Positions 12,216-25,240 of a DNA stretch of 64,000 nt are shown here, piece by piece. The DNA comes from Sipunculus nudus (taxonomy: Eukaryota; Annelida; Sipuncula; Golfingiida; Sipunculidae): NCBI GenBank assembly GCA_026874595.1, contig CM049307.1, positions 33,394,862 through 33,458,861 on the forward strand. Direction: 5' to 3'. The notes beneath the pieces were generated by a model. That model searched no databases and was not told the DNA's origin. It saw only the letters and a program-made list of their open reading frames with translations. The position numbers were made by a program, and so were the translations under genes. Positions within the stretch are counted from its first letter, which is position 1, and each line of letters starts with the position of its first letter.

Positions 12216-15200
12216 CACATAAGACAGGTTACTTCAGGAAATATCAGAAAATACTTAACAGGTACCAGGTTCAGTGACATCACCTGGTCAGCATCAATTG
12301 CTATTTTTCATTACAAACTGTCAAATCATTGGTTCTTTTGAGGGCACAAAACAGAATGCAAGTTCCCTCATTAAAACTGAAAATTATGCCCATGGATGCA
12401 ATATACCTTTAATCTGTGGTAAAACTTAGCTCCCATACATCACATTTAGCTACACATTTCCATCAAACAAAAATTGTCTGGAGAGACGACAACTAGATTT
12501 TGTAGGTTTTTACTCATTTCATTAATCATAAGTTTCCTAATTTAATGAAGAGTAGCTGATTTTTCAAGATTCTTGTGTTAAATTGACAACATCGGCAAGC
12601 TTATTTTGGTAAACTTATCATGCTACATATATAGCCACAGATTGTTGAAGAGAAAGCATTCACAAACAGTGAAATACCTTACTTGGGGATTATAATGTTT
12701 ACTCTGAATTAGGCAGTCAGTATTTAACCCATCAATTAGCCTTCATTTAAATGTAAAAATCTACTCATTAAACCAAGACATTTCTACTACCAAAAAATCA
12801 GGATCTAGAAAAATCAGATTGTGAAAAGGAATGGGGAATATCAATATTCAAATACTATTGTAAACTTTACAATAAAGTAAGGTAATCAGATGGGTTAAAA
12901 CCTCAGACATTAATTGTTGGTAACATTTCATAATTTCTGAAATCCCTATTAATTTGCAATGTTCTACCTGTGCAAAATGTAATGTGCACACACAATGAAA
13001 CTTCTGAAAGACTGACACTTCCTAATTGGCAATTGCTCATTTTGCATGACAACATCTCACAATGACAATGCCAGATTATGCCTTCAGCTTAAGACACTTT
13101 TTATTGCACTAGAATTGACACAAATTGCATATCAGCATGTGAAGATAGAAATATCGGATATGGTCTTAAATATAACAAAAACTAACTACCTTTTGGAGTA
13201 AGCATGACTCACAGCATATGATTTTTGCTGCCAGGTCCCACAGGTATCTGGCCTTTTCTAATATCGGATTTCCTAATAATCACAGCACTTAGAGAACAGC
13301 TAACACAATTGGATCATAAAAAGTCAACCTCTTTGTTACCTCACTCTGGTAATGAGTTTAAGAACTGGCAGACTGTTCTGTAAAGAAAATCTGATCCTGC
13401 CGACAAAACGTTCAGTCATAACCTATAGTAATTAGAGCTGAAAAATATAAAAACATCTTTTTCATATAACAATTTTCTGGTGTTTTTCACAAGTTTCTGG
13501 CTAAAAGCACACTTTTCACACCAATGAAACCTACTTTCCCCTCTGTGAAATCATGATTTTCACTTGTATACAGATGCTAATGGCTAAAACCATATAATTC
13601 TTAATTTTGAAACGATTTAAAAATCTAACTATGGTACTGAGTACTTGCTAATCATGTACTGAACTTACATACACAAACTGTTTTAGCCAATAAGTTTGTC
13701 AGTTTGTCAGAAGCACTTTTCAAGTCAAACATAAAGGGCTGATATATTTCAAATGCAATACAACAGACATCCATTCATTGTGCCTTTAACTGTACTAGGT
13801 CTCCTTTGAAAGAACATTTGCACATATAACAATTGTTGAAAAAGTGGAATTCAATCACTATGTGGCAACCAACATGGTGAAGGAAATAATTTAAATCTTT
13901 TGTAAATTAGTGCCTTTCTTAAAGGTCTTCAGTTATGCTGGAAACTTATACCATGATGTATATTTTGGTTGGATGTCTTGGCTATGGACACACCAGAGTA
14001 TTAGGAAATGTACTGATACCAGTGACAAGCCAAAAGTGTGTAAAGTGTCCACATGACTAGTCAGCTCTGGGTAAAGACATAACTGAGCAGAACATCTGAT
14101 TAATATGTTTTATTTCCAGCTTAAGAGAACTTTTAAGTATACTGAATATAAATCATGAATAAAAGTCCTTAATGACAGGCAGCTTAGCTAGCTTCTTCCA
14201 GATCACTGAACATGTGGCTATGTAATAAATTTGACTTAGACGTTTTGTGAGCACAGCTGCTTAGAAATGCTTCACACAATCCAAAATAGTTTGATCTGTG
14301 CTTGCTTGCAGCTAATTGATCAGATTGCCACCTTATTTGGTCGGTGAGAGAATTAACTGTTTCTTATCTGGTGGTATTCCTGATCTTCTTTACGAGTCAC
14401 TAAACTATAACCTTAAACCTAGGAACAAAAACTGACAGGTGTGGCAGCCACCTGAAGATAAGCTGCTTCCTCAATCAGACTTCTACAGCTCTCTGACCTG
14501 CTCACCTCAGACAAGCAGGTTTTATTTCTGAAACTTTATCCTATCATAACCTCTCACCTTTAGCCACAACTGAGATATATTCTTATTATCTTAATTTTTA
14601 TCATTCTGTATAACTTATCCTATATATCTGTAATACTACACCTCAACAAGGCTTTCAAGTACATTTTGCATGGCATCTCTGATGTTCAAGATCACTTCTG
14701 GACACTACCATCTGGCCCCTGTTTTTTTTTACCATACAAGTTACATATCTAAGCTATGTCTTGTCACTATCAGTGTCAGTGGCCAGATTGGCCAGTATGC
14801 AACTGCTGTCCAAACAAACTTTAAAACATTGTTAATTTTGTACCTAGGCAAAAGGCCTGCAAAAAAAATATAATAACATAATCTTTCATCATGGGTTAGG
14901 AAACTCTTGAGAGCAGGATGCAAATAAAGAACAACAGAATCATGCTACAGAGCATTATGTGAGATTAAAAAGCTTGTGTGCAAAAAAGTTACTCTATCCA
15001 AAAGGAGTTTTTCTTCATCATCTACTTACACACATCACCAATAGCTAGACCAGTACAGCTATAAATCAATAAGAATTATATTTTAAATATCCTTATCAAA
15101 TTTAAAAAATTCATAATCCTGTTATATTTCAGTCAAATGATGATATGCAGTTTTGTGTGTAACTGTGGTAAAAATGCTGACATGCTTTCACATTTTATTC

Positions 15201-16343
15201 AATTGACTACTTATCTGGTAAACAGTTAATCAGTAGAACCTTCTGGTGGTTAATTGTAACTACAAATAATAATGGTAAACAATACAGAAAAAGCCCAAAC
15301 AAAAAAAACTTTAATCAAGCACAGCAAAACAATAAGTTAAACCCTCTGTTGATCAAATAAATTCTTTTATTAATCATGGTGCACAATATGCAGAACCAAC
15401 ATTTAGCAAAAGGGGATTATGACTAATAATGGTTAAACAATAAGCAATCAGGCAATATTGTGAAGTTCTACCATATGACACTAAGACAGATGTTCTGTAA
15501 CAGCAGGAACCTTTATTTTCCACATGATCACGAGGCCTCTTTACAAGGCAGTACTCATCTCTGAACGCAGGCTTCATTGATTCATAGTCACCAGGGAATC
15601 TACCAAACTGGAAGGCCAGAACCTTGTCAGTCACACAGTGCTGTCTCTCCCTGCAACACAGCAACCCCAGCCACCAACATCTCCCTCCGGTCTAATGTAA
15701 TCATAAAGTCAGCTCTCCTTCCAGAATACACTGTTACAAATATATCACCACCTACTGGTTAAATGTTATTCTGGTTGATAAGGCTCATCCCTTAATGTAC
15801 AATAATTAATGGTTGACATTTTGACTTCTTTATCTTAAATAAAGTACCACCTTTAAATTTTATGAAAGTGATAGAGACTCAATACTGACGTTTCATATCT
15901 ACATGAATGTTCTCTTCCAGTTAAGACTGCAGCTTTTATAATATATGTAAGCTTAACCTGGCATGTTGTATTCTTCATACACTGACACTGACCTGTTAAG
16001 TTTTTTTTTATATGGTTAGCATAAATGTACAAACACACATTATTTATACACTGATTAAGCGCCACCCATCAACATTTTGAAGAAGTCAATTCAGTAGTTT
16101 TGTATAATCCTATTAACTGACAAACAAACCAACAAACAAAAACAGACAAAGGTGTACAGACAACTTTCTGGTGGAGGTAAAAGACAATATTAATGGTTGA
16201 AATTACTGTAAATTAAATTTGTTAGCTTGAAGTGAACCATTTCAAACATGTCTTTAAGAAAGCTTGCATAAACATAATTTTTTAAAATATGTATTTAAAT
16301 ACATAAATAAGTATTTCTATTATTTCCTTTCCAAAGAAGCGTT
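12216..16343. other. no gene recognised
   Basis: AT-rich DNA. A minus-strand frame at 15374-15664 (96 codons) contains a fairly balanced protein-like stretch, but I cannot tie it to a family. Missing SDR42E1 exons could lie here; none was recognised. Confidence 0.6.
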
Positions 16344-19300
16344 AACAAGGGATCCATGGGTCATGGTGCTCAGCTGTTAATAATGATCATAAAATATGAT
16401 TTGGAACAAGGGGTAGACAAATGCTGGTTTTGTGTGGTATTATAAGCTGATTTATGAGGATGATGCCGTTTAACTCAAGTTACTTAAAGATTTTGATAAA
16501 ATCCTTGGAGAGGGAAGAGGGCTGATGTCATTTATATTATTTACATTTGGAAAAGGAGTGCTACTGTCACACAGGTTTTGACTTGGCCTAATAACTTTAT
16601 CTACATTGTAGCATAAGTATTTGAAAAAAAATGTCCACTATAATTCATGTTAATTATCATGTTTTTAAAAAGGAGTTAACTGTTATTCAATAATTACAGG
16701 TTACCTATACCCAAGAGTAGCACTTGAATAAATTATATGAGAGTTTAACTATTTATTAAAAATTAGTTGCAATTATTGGGCCAAATGTAAATTTAATTAA
16801 AAATACTAATAGTATCATCAGAAAAGATTTTTTAAAATAATATAATTCAAATAATTGATTTTTAAAATAATATTATAAATGTCTTCATGAATGCATTCAT
16901 AAATAAATTTTGAAAGTATTTGCACTTGCATTAAAATACTTTCATTTTACCTGTTTTAGTATTTGTATTCATTTTCATGATGGATCTATTGAATATTTGT
17001 ATTTATATTCAAATACAATTGTAAAGTATTCACCCAATGTCTCATATTTATTAAGTTTCAGTCAAACAAAACTGTTGAGAATCCAGGATATACAAATTTC
17101 AAAAATTTAAATAACTATTATAAGTACCTGGTTTTATGGCTTTAATTTATAAAACAAGGGACCTATGGGTCACTGTGCTCAGCTGACGTTAACCTTGAAG
17201 TTAAAAATCTAAAATAATATCTAATGGAGATAAAGTGTAAGAGGAAGAGGTAATAAAGGCCATGGTTGGTTTATATGATTGGTTTGTATTGATGAGCAAG
17301 AAATTGTTGCAAAAAATATTTTGTGACCTGACCATGTGTTTCCTAATGTTGAAACTAAAGCATGTGAGCAGTTTGTGGACAAATGATCTGTACTATTACC
17401 ATGATCATTAGTTGGTTTTTCGATTAACTGTTGACATTTCAGTAGTTTACACATTTGTTCAATTGCATCTATTTTTTTATTATTATATATATTATTAAAT
17501 ATATATGTATTTTTTTATAAAATGTATACAGTTGAAATATAGCTAATTAACAACATAAAACAGGGCAAACAAAGCCTGATCTCAAATTCTGCTGAGGCAG
17601 GAAAATAATGAACAAATGTTTGTATTAAATCCTGATTTTTTTATCACATCAATTATTTTCTAATTTAAGTTTATATTTCTATACATTTCCAATTTAACAT
17701 ATATATCTGAATATAAAAGTTGATTCATAATTCTCAATTGCATCATCATAAATCTCAATCTTGTCAGATAACACCACATCATGCATACAAATGTTTATTT
17801 ATTTTTTACCATAAAAATACATCTTTTAAATCTGCAAAACAATAAATATCTAAAAATAATACTTGATTTAGATTTCACAATTTTTAATTGTGTCTTTATT
17901 TATCCATAACGTGCTTCATATTTTATAATAATTTAAGCATACTGATGGGTTCATTTATATTTGTTAAAATCATTTAAAAGAAAATTGATTTCATTAAAAA
18001 TGCTACATTACACAACATTGCATCTTCTTGATTACACCTTGAATTATTTTTTCAAGGAAAGTTTTTGCATATCGGAGTGGAAACAGCATTACAATTAAGG
18101 AGATACAGTGAAAACAATAACAATTACTGCATAACACTTGGTGGCTTGGGTTTGCCGGGAGGGGGGGGGGGGGGGGGTGATGATATGAGAATAACTGTAC
18201 ACCTGTCACAGCAGGGGATCTCCCCCAGTGACTGTAACAAATCAGAAACCCTGGCATAGCTGACTTCCAGTGACCTGGAGTGGGACCCTGCATCTGTAAT
18301 CAAAGCAAGTGACTACAGAAAAAAAAAATCAAGAACAAGCTTAATTTTCAAGCTTTTATTTTCAAATTTCAGATTTAGACAAACTAAATATTTATGTTTA
18401 CATGCTGTGAAAATTAAATCAATGGTGCTTACAGGAAAAAAACGTGCAATGGTCAAAGTTGGGCAAAATAGAAGGTACTGATTTTTTTTTTATGCTAATA
18501 ACTTAAAAAATTTACAAAATTCAGATCTAATTTTGGGTAAACAATTGAATCTTAATTGAACATAGTTATATACTTGAGAAAATAGACTCTAGTTTCAAAA
18601 TTTTTCATGTTAAGTGAGTTATTATTTTTCCTGATTTTTTAAAAAGTCCATTATGTTTGGGCCCATAACTTAAAGAATTTATACTTTACAGACTTAATTT
18701 CTGGCATGTACATAGGAACTATATAGAGGAATATTTATGGTAAATATGAAGAAAACCAGATGAGTGGTTTTGATATTAGGCAGTCCTGAAGTGTGAAAAT
18801 AGGATTTTAATAAAAAATTGAGGTTTTTCCCTAATATCTCAAAGGAACGAAGTCGCAAAGACCCAGTTTTCGGCTTGGTAGGAGATCTTGGGGACACCTA
18901 ACATTATGCTGAATTTTGGATTCCTAGGTCTTATGGTTTGAAAACGTGCCACATCTACGGACGGACGGACGGACAGACGGACGGACGACGGACAATGGAC
19001 CACGACTATAGCTCAGATGACTTATAGTCAGCTGAGCTAAAAAACTATTATATTCACCTTTGAATACTGTAACATCACTGTCTACACACTTAACATAGCA
19101 AGACACTTATGAATATTATTAACATTATAGACATCATAATGAGAACCTGTCTAAGATCTGATGTTTTATCACATTTGAATATTTTAATTTTTTTAAACAT
19201 GTATCAGAAAAAAATGTAATCTCAGCTATGAAACTGATACATGTGTTAAAAATTACCCAAGGATCAAAACACCCAATATGTTATACAAGGAGCAAACTGG

Positions 19301-20196
19301 AGTTGGGCATGTTTAATTTTATTACCTGAAATAAAGGAAACTGTGATATAAATTTTGATTATAAACCTAGTATCATGTAACAGCTGATACAGCCATGAGT
19401 TTAAATGTCATTAATCAAACATATTGACATCTTTAATGAGCACTTGTCTGAGTAATATTTTAAATTTTCGTCATATTTCAAATTTTTATTGAATTTTGTA
19501 ATAAATATAAACCAGCAAATTAAAAACCTGGAAAAGACCTGCACATTTAGATTAATTTTATATAATTAACTGCATCCTTGTTTATCAAAAATTTGCTTCA
19601 TATAATCCCTGATATTAAAAAATTTTATTTAATTATTTATTTTTCATTTTTTTATTATTGAAATGAAAAATGCCCAATGGTGACTGCATGGTGTCATTTG
19701 GAATACACTTACAGCCATCCATGGAAGATCATTAAAACATCAGTAATTGCAAGGTAATTCCTTGTTACTCATTAACTATAAAATTCCTTTTCCATTAATT
19801 TTTGTTGTTAATTTATTATTATAAACGAAATTTTTTTTTTAATTATTGTTTATTTATGTTTTTGCCTAAAACAAATTATATAGGAGGGATGTTGGACAGT
19901 TAGATCCAGCTGCAGCCACCAAAAAGCTGGCTGGCTGCAGAGTCTGCCTCGCTTCAAGCATAAATAATTGGCCTGTAACCTTACAGGCCAACATGAGGAT
20001 ATATACTATATGATATAGAGGGGTTTCAGATAGCCTAGGTGTGACATGGTCTCATAAAAATTTTAATAAAAGCTTTAGGAGATTAAGGATAGGTCCTACG
20101 GTTTCAAAACGTGCCCTGTTAATGGACAGCCAGATGGACAATGGACAAAGGACAATGACTACAGCTCAGATGACTTATAGTCAACTGAGCTAAAAA
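16344..20196 (-). mobile_element. AGCTCAG/CCTATGGGTCAC dispersed element, copy 1 (with nested copy)
   Basis: The left side starts AACAAGGGATCCATGGGTCA; the right side ends GACTTATAGTCAACTGAGCT. The outer sequence matches 32398-33640 in order: CTGGTTTTATGGCTTTAATT, GCCTCGC..CAAGCA, and GACATGGTCTCATAAAAAT. It is interrupted at about 17152-19043 by another family member. No coding frame is evident. I do not recognise a named superfamily; such AGCTCA...GAGCT repeats with GTCCGTCC runs are common in molluscs, as far as I know. Confidence 0.65.
17152..19043 (-). mobile_element. nested member of the same dispersed family
   Basis: It starts ACAAGGGACCTATGGGTCAC and ends ATAGTCAGCTGAGCTAAAAA, with a GGAC microsatellite at about 18957-18990. 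It contains a module (about 18320-18935, with AACGTGCAATGGTCAAAGTT) that recurs twice in the 32.4-35.0 kb copy. A 17-base poly-G run lies at 18161-18177. The host copy continues on both sides. Confidence 0.65.
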
Positions 20197-20808
20197 TCCT
20201 TTTTTTACCCCTTTAACGGGCAAATGAAAACCAGTTTTAAAGCATTTTGAATGTGCATTAGAGCTTCACTAGGCAATCCAAAGCATTTTCAAACCATTTT
20301 GGCCAAAGCATTTTGGATCAGGCTCAAGGAAGTGGTTTAAAATGGTTTTAATGAGAATAGTTTTTTTTTTTGCTTTGCCAAAGTGGTGTTTGAACACTCA
20401 AGAATGGTTTGGATCCAGTTTTCAAGCAGCAACTAGCTGACAGCACAAACATGAATGCTTGTGTCAGCAAATTGATACATCTCATGTATTGATGCTAGAA
20501 GCCTGTGTGAAGGCACAACATAACCACTTTGCCAAAATAAGTTTGAAAACATTTTGTGTGTGAAAGGGGTAAATGCTGCCACAAAAGCAGACTAAAAAAG
20601 CCATGGTAAATATTCAGAGTAGTTTGACATTTATAAAAAAAATTCTGTTTGAGAATTAGGTAATTCATGATCACAGACGTTCTGAAGGTTTCAAATCAGA
20701 GATTTGAATTTATTTAATTCATCTGTAAATATCTGTATTAGGTAAAAAATACCCTGGTATGGGAAAATTAAAATATTGAAATATTTTAATTTATCTGATG
20801 ACATATAT

Positions 20809-20965
20809 TGTTATGAAGACAAATTGTTGAGGGGAAAAATCCTGGGCCGATCCGGGAGTCCAACCCAGGTCTGTGGCGCACAAGTCCCGCGAACCAACCT
20901 CTTTGCTAGCAAAGCAAACTTCACTACCGAGACAGTTCGGTCCGCTTTTATGTCACCCCGTAACA
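20809..20965 (-). repeat. TRIM 3' LTR
   Basis: This is the LTR next to the polypurine tract. It contains a longer variant of the middle segment than the other LTR, including a GGCGCAC stretch absent there. It matches the partner LTR strongly at both ends (TTGTTGAGGGGAAAAATCCT on the plus strand). Confidence 0.8.
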
Positions 20966-21084
20966 CCCCCCCTCTTAAGAGCGTTCTGCTATCAGAACAA
21001 GACTAATTATCCCAGGAGTCACACTTTGGTGAGCTTATTCCCTGGGCCACAAAGTTAACCATCACGTTAGACGAGCCCCCATTT

Positions 21085-21231
21085 TGTTAAGAAGACAAAT
21101 TGTTGAGGGGAAAAATCCTGGGCTGATCCGGGAGTCGAACCTAGGTTGGTTCCGGCGAACCAACCGCTTCACTAGCAAAGCAAGCTTCACTAGCGAAACA
21201 GTTTGGTTCGCTTTTATGTCACCCTGTAACA
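21085..21231 (-). repeat. TRIM 5' LTR
   Basis: This is the LTR next to the primer-binding site. On the minus strand it contains GGTTCGACTCCCGG, which resembles a tRNA T-arm/B-box. Confidence 0.8.
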
Positions 21232-22854
21232 ATATGTACAAGCATACTGGGACTGTAAGGGAACATTTAATCATTGTATTTTATGTGCTATTAATAAATC
21301 TGGTCTAATCAATATCAGCTTTGCAGCAGAATACAGAAAATCTGTAAGAAAATGTTAGTTTGATCTCTCTCACCTTTCTTAATCAAGGTCTCTAGTACTC
21401 CCAGTTTTTTTTTTTTTTTTCATTGTTCATGGGCCATTATGGCCTGCAATAATCTCAAGGCTTTTTCATTTGTCAATGAGCACCCGTTTGATCAATTCCC
21501 ATAGATGAGTGAGCTTTGGGCATGAATATTTTTTATATTGATTTTTGAGAACCTGTTTATACTAGACTCTAACATAATGTTTTGCATAACTTTTTTTAAC
21601 ATTTAGGCCAAGAAAAGGTAGAATACCATTTGCCATGTTGTATGAATCTCAGTTTGTAGTGTTTTGTCAAGTAAGAAATTTAGTGTACTTAACAGAAGCA
21701 CACTTTTTAAAAAGTTCATGGGGTGATCAATTTTCTTTTATACAAAGAATCAGACCAAAAGAAAAGCAGAATATTTCTGTAAATCAGATGATGATGAGCT
21801 TTTAATATGTCTGGTTTCTCCAAAATGTGTCTCTGATGAAATTTCTGAATCAGAAAACAAAGAAAATATATGTAGATCCATCGGGAGCATTTAACTGTTT
21901 GCTAAGAGATATAGAAACATAGTTGTGTTCAATATTTTACTTGAGTATCAGAAGTGTGAACAGATAGCATTCATCTTGTTATATTGTAAAAGAAAAAAAA
22001 CAGAGCAAAAAATAGATTTCACACACCCATGGACTGGAAAATCACAGAAAAAGCAGAGCATACAATAAACATGTTCTCCATTTAGTTCTGAAAGGTTTGC
22101 ATTGCATAGCTTAGAATATAATAAAGTACAGATGCTGATAACAGAAAATTGTCTCTTTTATATGCAGTCTTGAACATTTTACTGATTGTGGTGACTTCTA
22201 CACAGAGCTCATATCATACATATATGAAATATGGTGTGGCCTGAGCCCATCACTAATATGAGTCAGTGGCAGATCAGCATTTGCGTACCAATTCAAGCTG
22301 CTACTTCTCACTGCCTGGGTCTATACTCTAACCACACTACTGCTAAACCTATTGATTTCTATGCACTGCACAAATGAGAGTTTTTACAACTGGCACTGAT
22401 ATTTTGCATTGTGAGCATTTATGATATTAAAAAAAAACACTTTTTCTGTTTCAGGAGAATACTGATTGACTGAATATATCAAACTAGGAGACATTTATTT
22501 TTTTTACAGCAAAAGCCCAAGGACACCTGTATAATTTTGAAATTACACATGGAATTAACCATGCAGTGCGGTATTATCTCAGTCAATGTTTCAAATGATG
22601 CACCAGTGGAATGGTGCATTAATAAGATACTAACAGCTTCCTCTTAGCTCAACCACTCACAGTCATCATCTATAAGAGACTACATACTTACTTAAAGCCA
22701 GCTATTCAACTGCCTTATTTGTTTAATTAATGTGATTTCAGACTTAATTTGTATACATATTAATGAACTGTAGGTAATTCCTGGAAAGAAAGGTTCTCAT
22801 GCCCCTGTGACGGATGTATGATCTTGTTTATCTACAAGCTATAAGTAAAAACTA
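21232..22854. other. no gene recognised
   Basis: AT-rich DNA with a 15-base poly-T near 21407. Nothing coding was seen. Confidence 0.6.
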
Positions 22855-23551
22855 GATATTTCTTGGCACCACAGGTGCCATAGTATCCCCAGACAATTAA
22901 CCCCCCCCCCTTTAAGAATAGGCTCCCCATCTTCAGCAAACAATTAATATCAGACCACACTCATAGAAAAGGTCACTCTCATAGAAAAGGTCTGTTCATT
23001 AGTTTTTGACTTATAATGCTCAAAGTACTGTTAAGTGGCAATATTCAAGGTCAAGGCCATTCTCATAGGAAAGGTCATGACCCATATTTAAATAAACATC
23101 TTCCCATAACCCATATCTATGTATATGAATAATATGAATGAAATCTGTCCATTAGTTTTTGACTTGTAATGCTCACAGTACTGTTAAGTGGCAATGATTG
23201 GGGTATTAAACGGCACGAAAACAAGTAAAAGAATAACAGGTAGCGCCACCAGTTTCCGGTACATAACAATACTATCCAAGATCTTCGGTCAAGTTGATTT
23301 TGGACCAATCCATGCATCCCTTATTGAGATATTAATGATTTTGTGTGATTTTCACCATATATGGCAATATTCAAGGTCAAGGCTGTTCTCATAGGAAAGG
23401 TCATGACCCCGATTTAAATAAACATCATCCCATAACCCATATCTATGTATATGCATAATATATAAGAAATCTGTCCATTAGTTTTTGACTTATAATGCTC
23501 ACAGTACTGTCAAGTGGCAATTTTGGGCATATTAAAAGGCACAAAAACAAG
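22855..23551. repeat. tandem modules with GTCCATTAGTTTTTGACT
   Basis: Three copies of a unit containing CTGTCCATTAGTTTTTGACT plus TAATGCTCACAGTACTG lie near 22988, 23148 and 23470. They are separated by AAGGTCAAGGC(C/T) and CATAACCCATATCTATGTAT segments. The block opens near GCACCACAGGTGCCATAGTA and has a poly-C run at 22901-22911. It directly abuts the minus-strand hairpin repeat. Confidence 0.75.
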
Positions 23552-24457
23552 TAAAGAACTAGAATATGGGTAGTCGACAAGGGACTACGTGTATCCACCA
23601 AAATCAGAGTGGAACGGGTGAAGTGAGGCATGGATTTAGTTGCAAGGGGAAATAGAGTGAAGTGTGTTGCATATTAGCATGGATATCTGCAGCGTAAATG
23701 TGTATGTAGGTTGTGCCACCTATCACAAATCCAGAAAGCTGTCCAAGTATACATATGCAAAATTTTTGGCAGAAAAGTCAAACCACTGCATGTATATGAG
23801 TGGTTTTAGCCCAAGGCAGACAAACAGACACTGTGCAAAAATGGGTGCAGGTGTCCCCTCCAGTTTTATGTAGGATAAAGACCCCTGTGAGATCTATACA
23901 CATGCAAAATTTTGGCCCAATTGGTCAAACAGTTCTCGAGATATGAGCTTGGATGTCTGCAGCATAAAATAGGATGTAGGTGGCGCCACCTGTCATAAAA
24001 TCAAGAAAGCTATTTAGGATGTATATGTATGCCGAATTTCAGGTGAATTAGTCAATTCACTGCTGAGATATGAGTGATATTTTCCCACAGCAGACAAACA
24101 GATGGACGCTGTGCAAAAATGGTTGCAGGTGGCACCACCATTTTTTGTGTATGTTATAAAGCTATCCAAGGGCTACATTTGTATAAATTTTTTTTCCTGA
24201 TCAGTCAAACGGTTCCCAAGATATGTGGGTTTATGTGTGGAAACAGACGCACACGCACAAATGGACCCTGGGCAGAGATGAAAGGTCAGAGGTCAACGCA
24301 AATTGGTTAGGCACTAGTTCACATGTGACAAGATAATTGGTGTAAGTTTCGGAAAAATTGGTCGAGTAGTCTCAAAGGAGTTCTCCAGAAATGAACGCAG
24401 CGGCGGAGGAACTGGGTCAAAAACATAGTATCCACAAAACTTCCTTTTGGCGGATAC
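23552..24457 (-). repeat. GTATCC-hairpin repeat, minus-strand copy
   Basis: Reverse complement of the 49.2-50.4 kb repeat. It has the same 30-base hairpin at 24428-24457, GACCTCTGACCTTTC, the cassette with ACGGTTCCCAAGATATG on the plus strand, repeated GGTGGCGCCACC-like sites (near 23965, 24126), and the same end (CTAGAATATGGGTAGTCGAC). It is shorter by about one unit. The small frames here are chance. Confidence 0.82.
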
Positions 24458-24800
24458 AATAATAGATGGCGCCACCAGTTGCTGGAACATGACAACCCTA
24501 TCCATGATCTTCGACCAACTTGATTTGGGATCAATCCATGCAAGATTTCTTGAGATATTTAAGAATTTGTATGATTTTCCCCTAAACTGGACCTATTCAA
24601 GGTTAAGGACACCTAGTAAAGGTCATGAACTCATTTTAAATCGGCATCGCCCCCACTCATATCTATACATATACCAAGTTTGCTAAAGATCCATGGAATA
24701 TTTTTTTAGTTATCACGCCAACAAGATTTATATGCGGCAGCGGCTGTGGCGGGACCAGTATGAAAACATAGTATCCCCCAACTTTGTCTGGGGATACAAT
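24458..24800. repeat. right part of the 22.9-24.8 kb composite repeat
   Basis: It contains a partial GGCGCCACCAGT site, a segment resembling the 23.1-23.4 kb modules (GATCTTCGACCAACTTGATT, CATATCTATACATAT), and a terminal hairpin GTATCCCC...GGGGATAC at 24771-24797. The matching word GTATCCCCAGACAA at the block start (22891) suggests these are the two limits of the composite. Confidence 0.6.
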
Positions 24801-25240
24801 AACATATGACCCAGGTTTACAATCACAAAAAAAAACCATGTAACTGAAGGGGGTTGGTTGAATATGTGCAAAGTTGAAAAGTCACTAGTTGCAAAATACC
24901 ATTTCCAAAACTCTGGTTTTTCTGACTTGCCACCAAATGTCCTAGTTGAATAAGTTTGGGCTATTTTGACGGGCCCCATGCACTAATAATAAAAACATGT
25001 AAGATAAGATAAGATAAGATAAGATAACATTTATTAGCCTTCAGTTCCAGGAATTTGTTGTTGACTTGCAATTCATTACATAAAAAAATAAATAAGTAAA
25101 TAGATAGATAAATACATAAAAATAATACAAAAATACATAAAAATCACACATAACATATTGATGCATGTAAAATTAAGCATGTAAAAATGATAAAACAGAT
25201 AATTCTGCAGGTAAAACACATAATTCAAAACATTAAATTT

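Larger units (their letters stand above)
20809..21231 (-). mobile_element. TRIM-like miniature LTR retroelement (423 bp, no coding capacity)
   Basis: Two similar direct repeats, 20809-20965 (157 bp) and 21085-21231 (147 bp), each read TGTTAC...AACA on the minus strand, the TG...CA ends of LTRs. Between them are only 119 bp. On the minus strand, three bases after the first LTR comes TGGGGGCTCGTC (21081-21070), matching the 3' end of proline tRNA as a primer-binding site. Just before the second LTR is a polypurine tract AAGAGGGGGGG (20976-20966). Flanks share ATAT (20805-20808 and 21232-21235), a possible but low-complexity 4-bp target duplication. LTR, primer site, polypurine tract and LTR in under 450 bp is the TRIM architecture. 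Replication would need enzymes from another element. Confidence 0.82.

Noticed and set aside
15374-15664. 96-codon minus-strand frame with protein-like composition
   Set aside because: Examined as a missing SDR42E1 exon; it lacks NVGGT, YTST or YxxxK-type motifs and no acceptor/donor pair frames it convincingly.
20845-20875. Possible tRNA gene in the LTRs at 20.8-21.2 kb
   Set aside because: Only a T-arm-like word is present; no cloverleaf can be drawn, and the LTR-primer site-polypurine architecture explains the repeat better.
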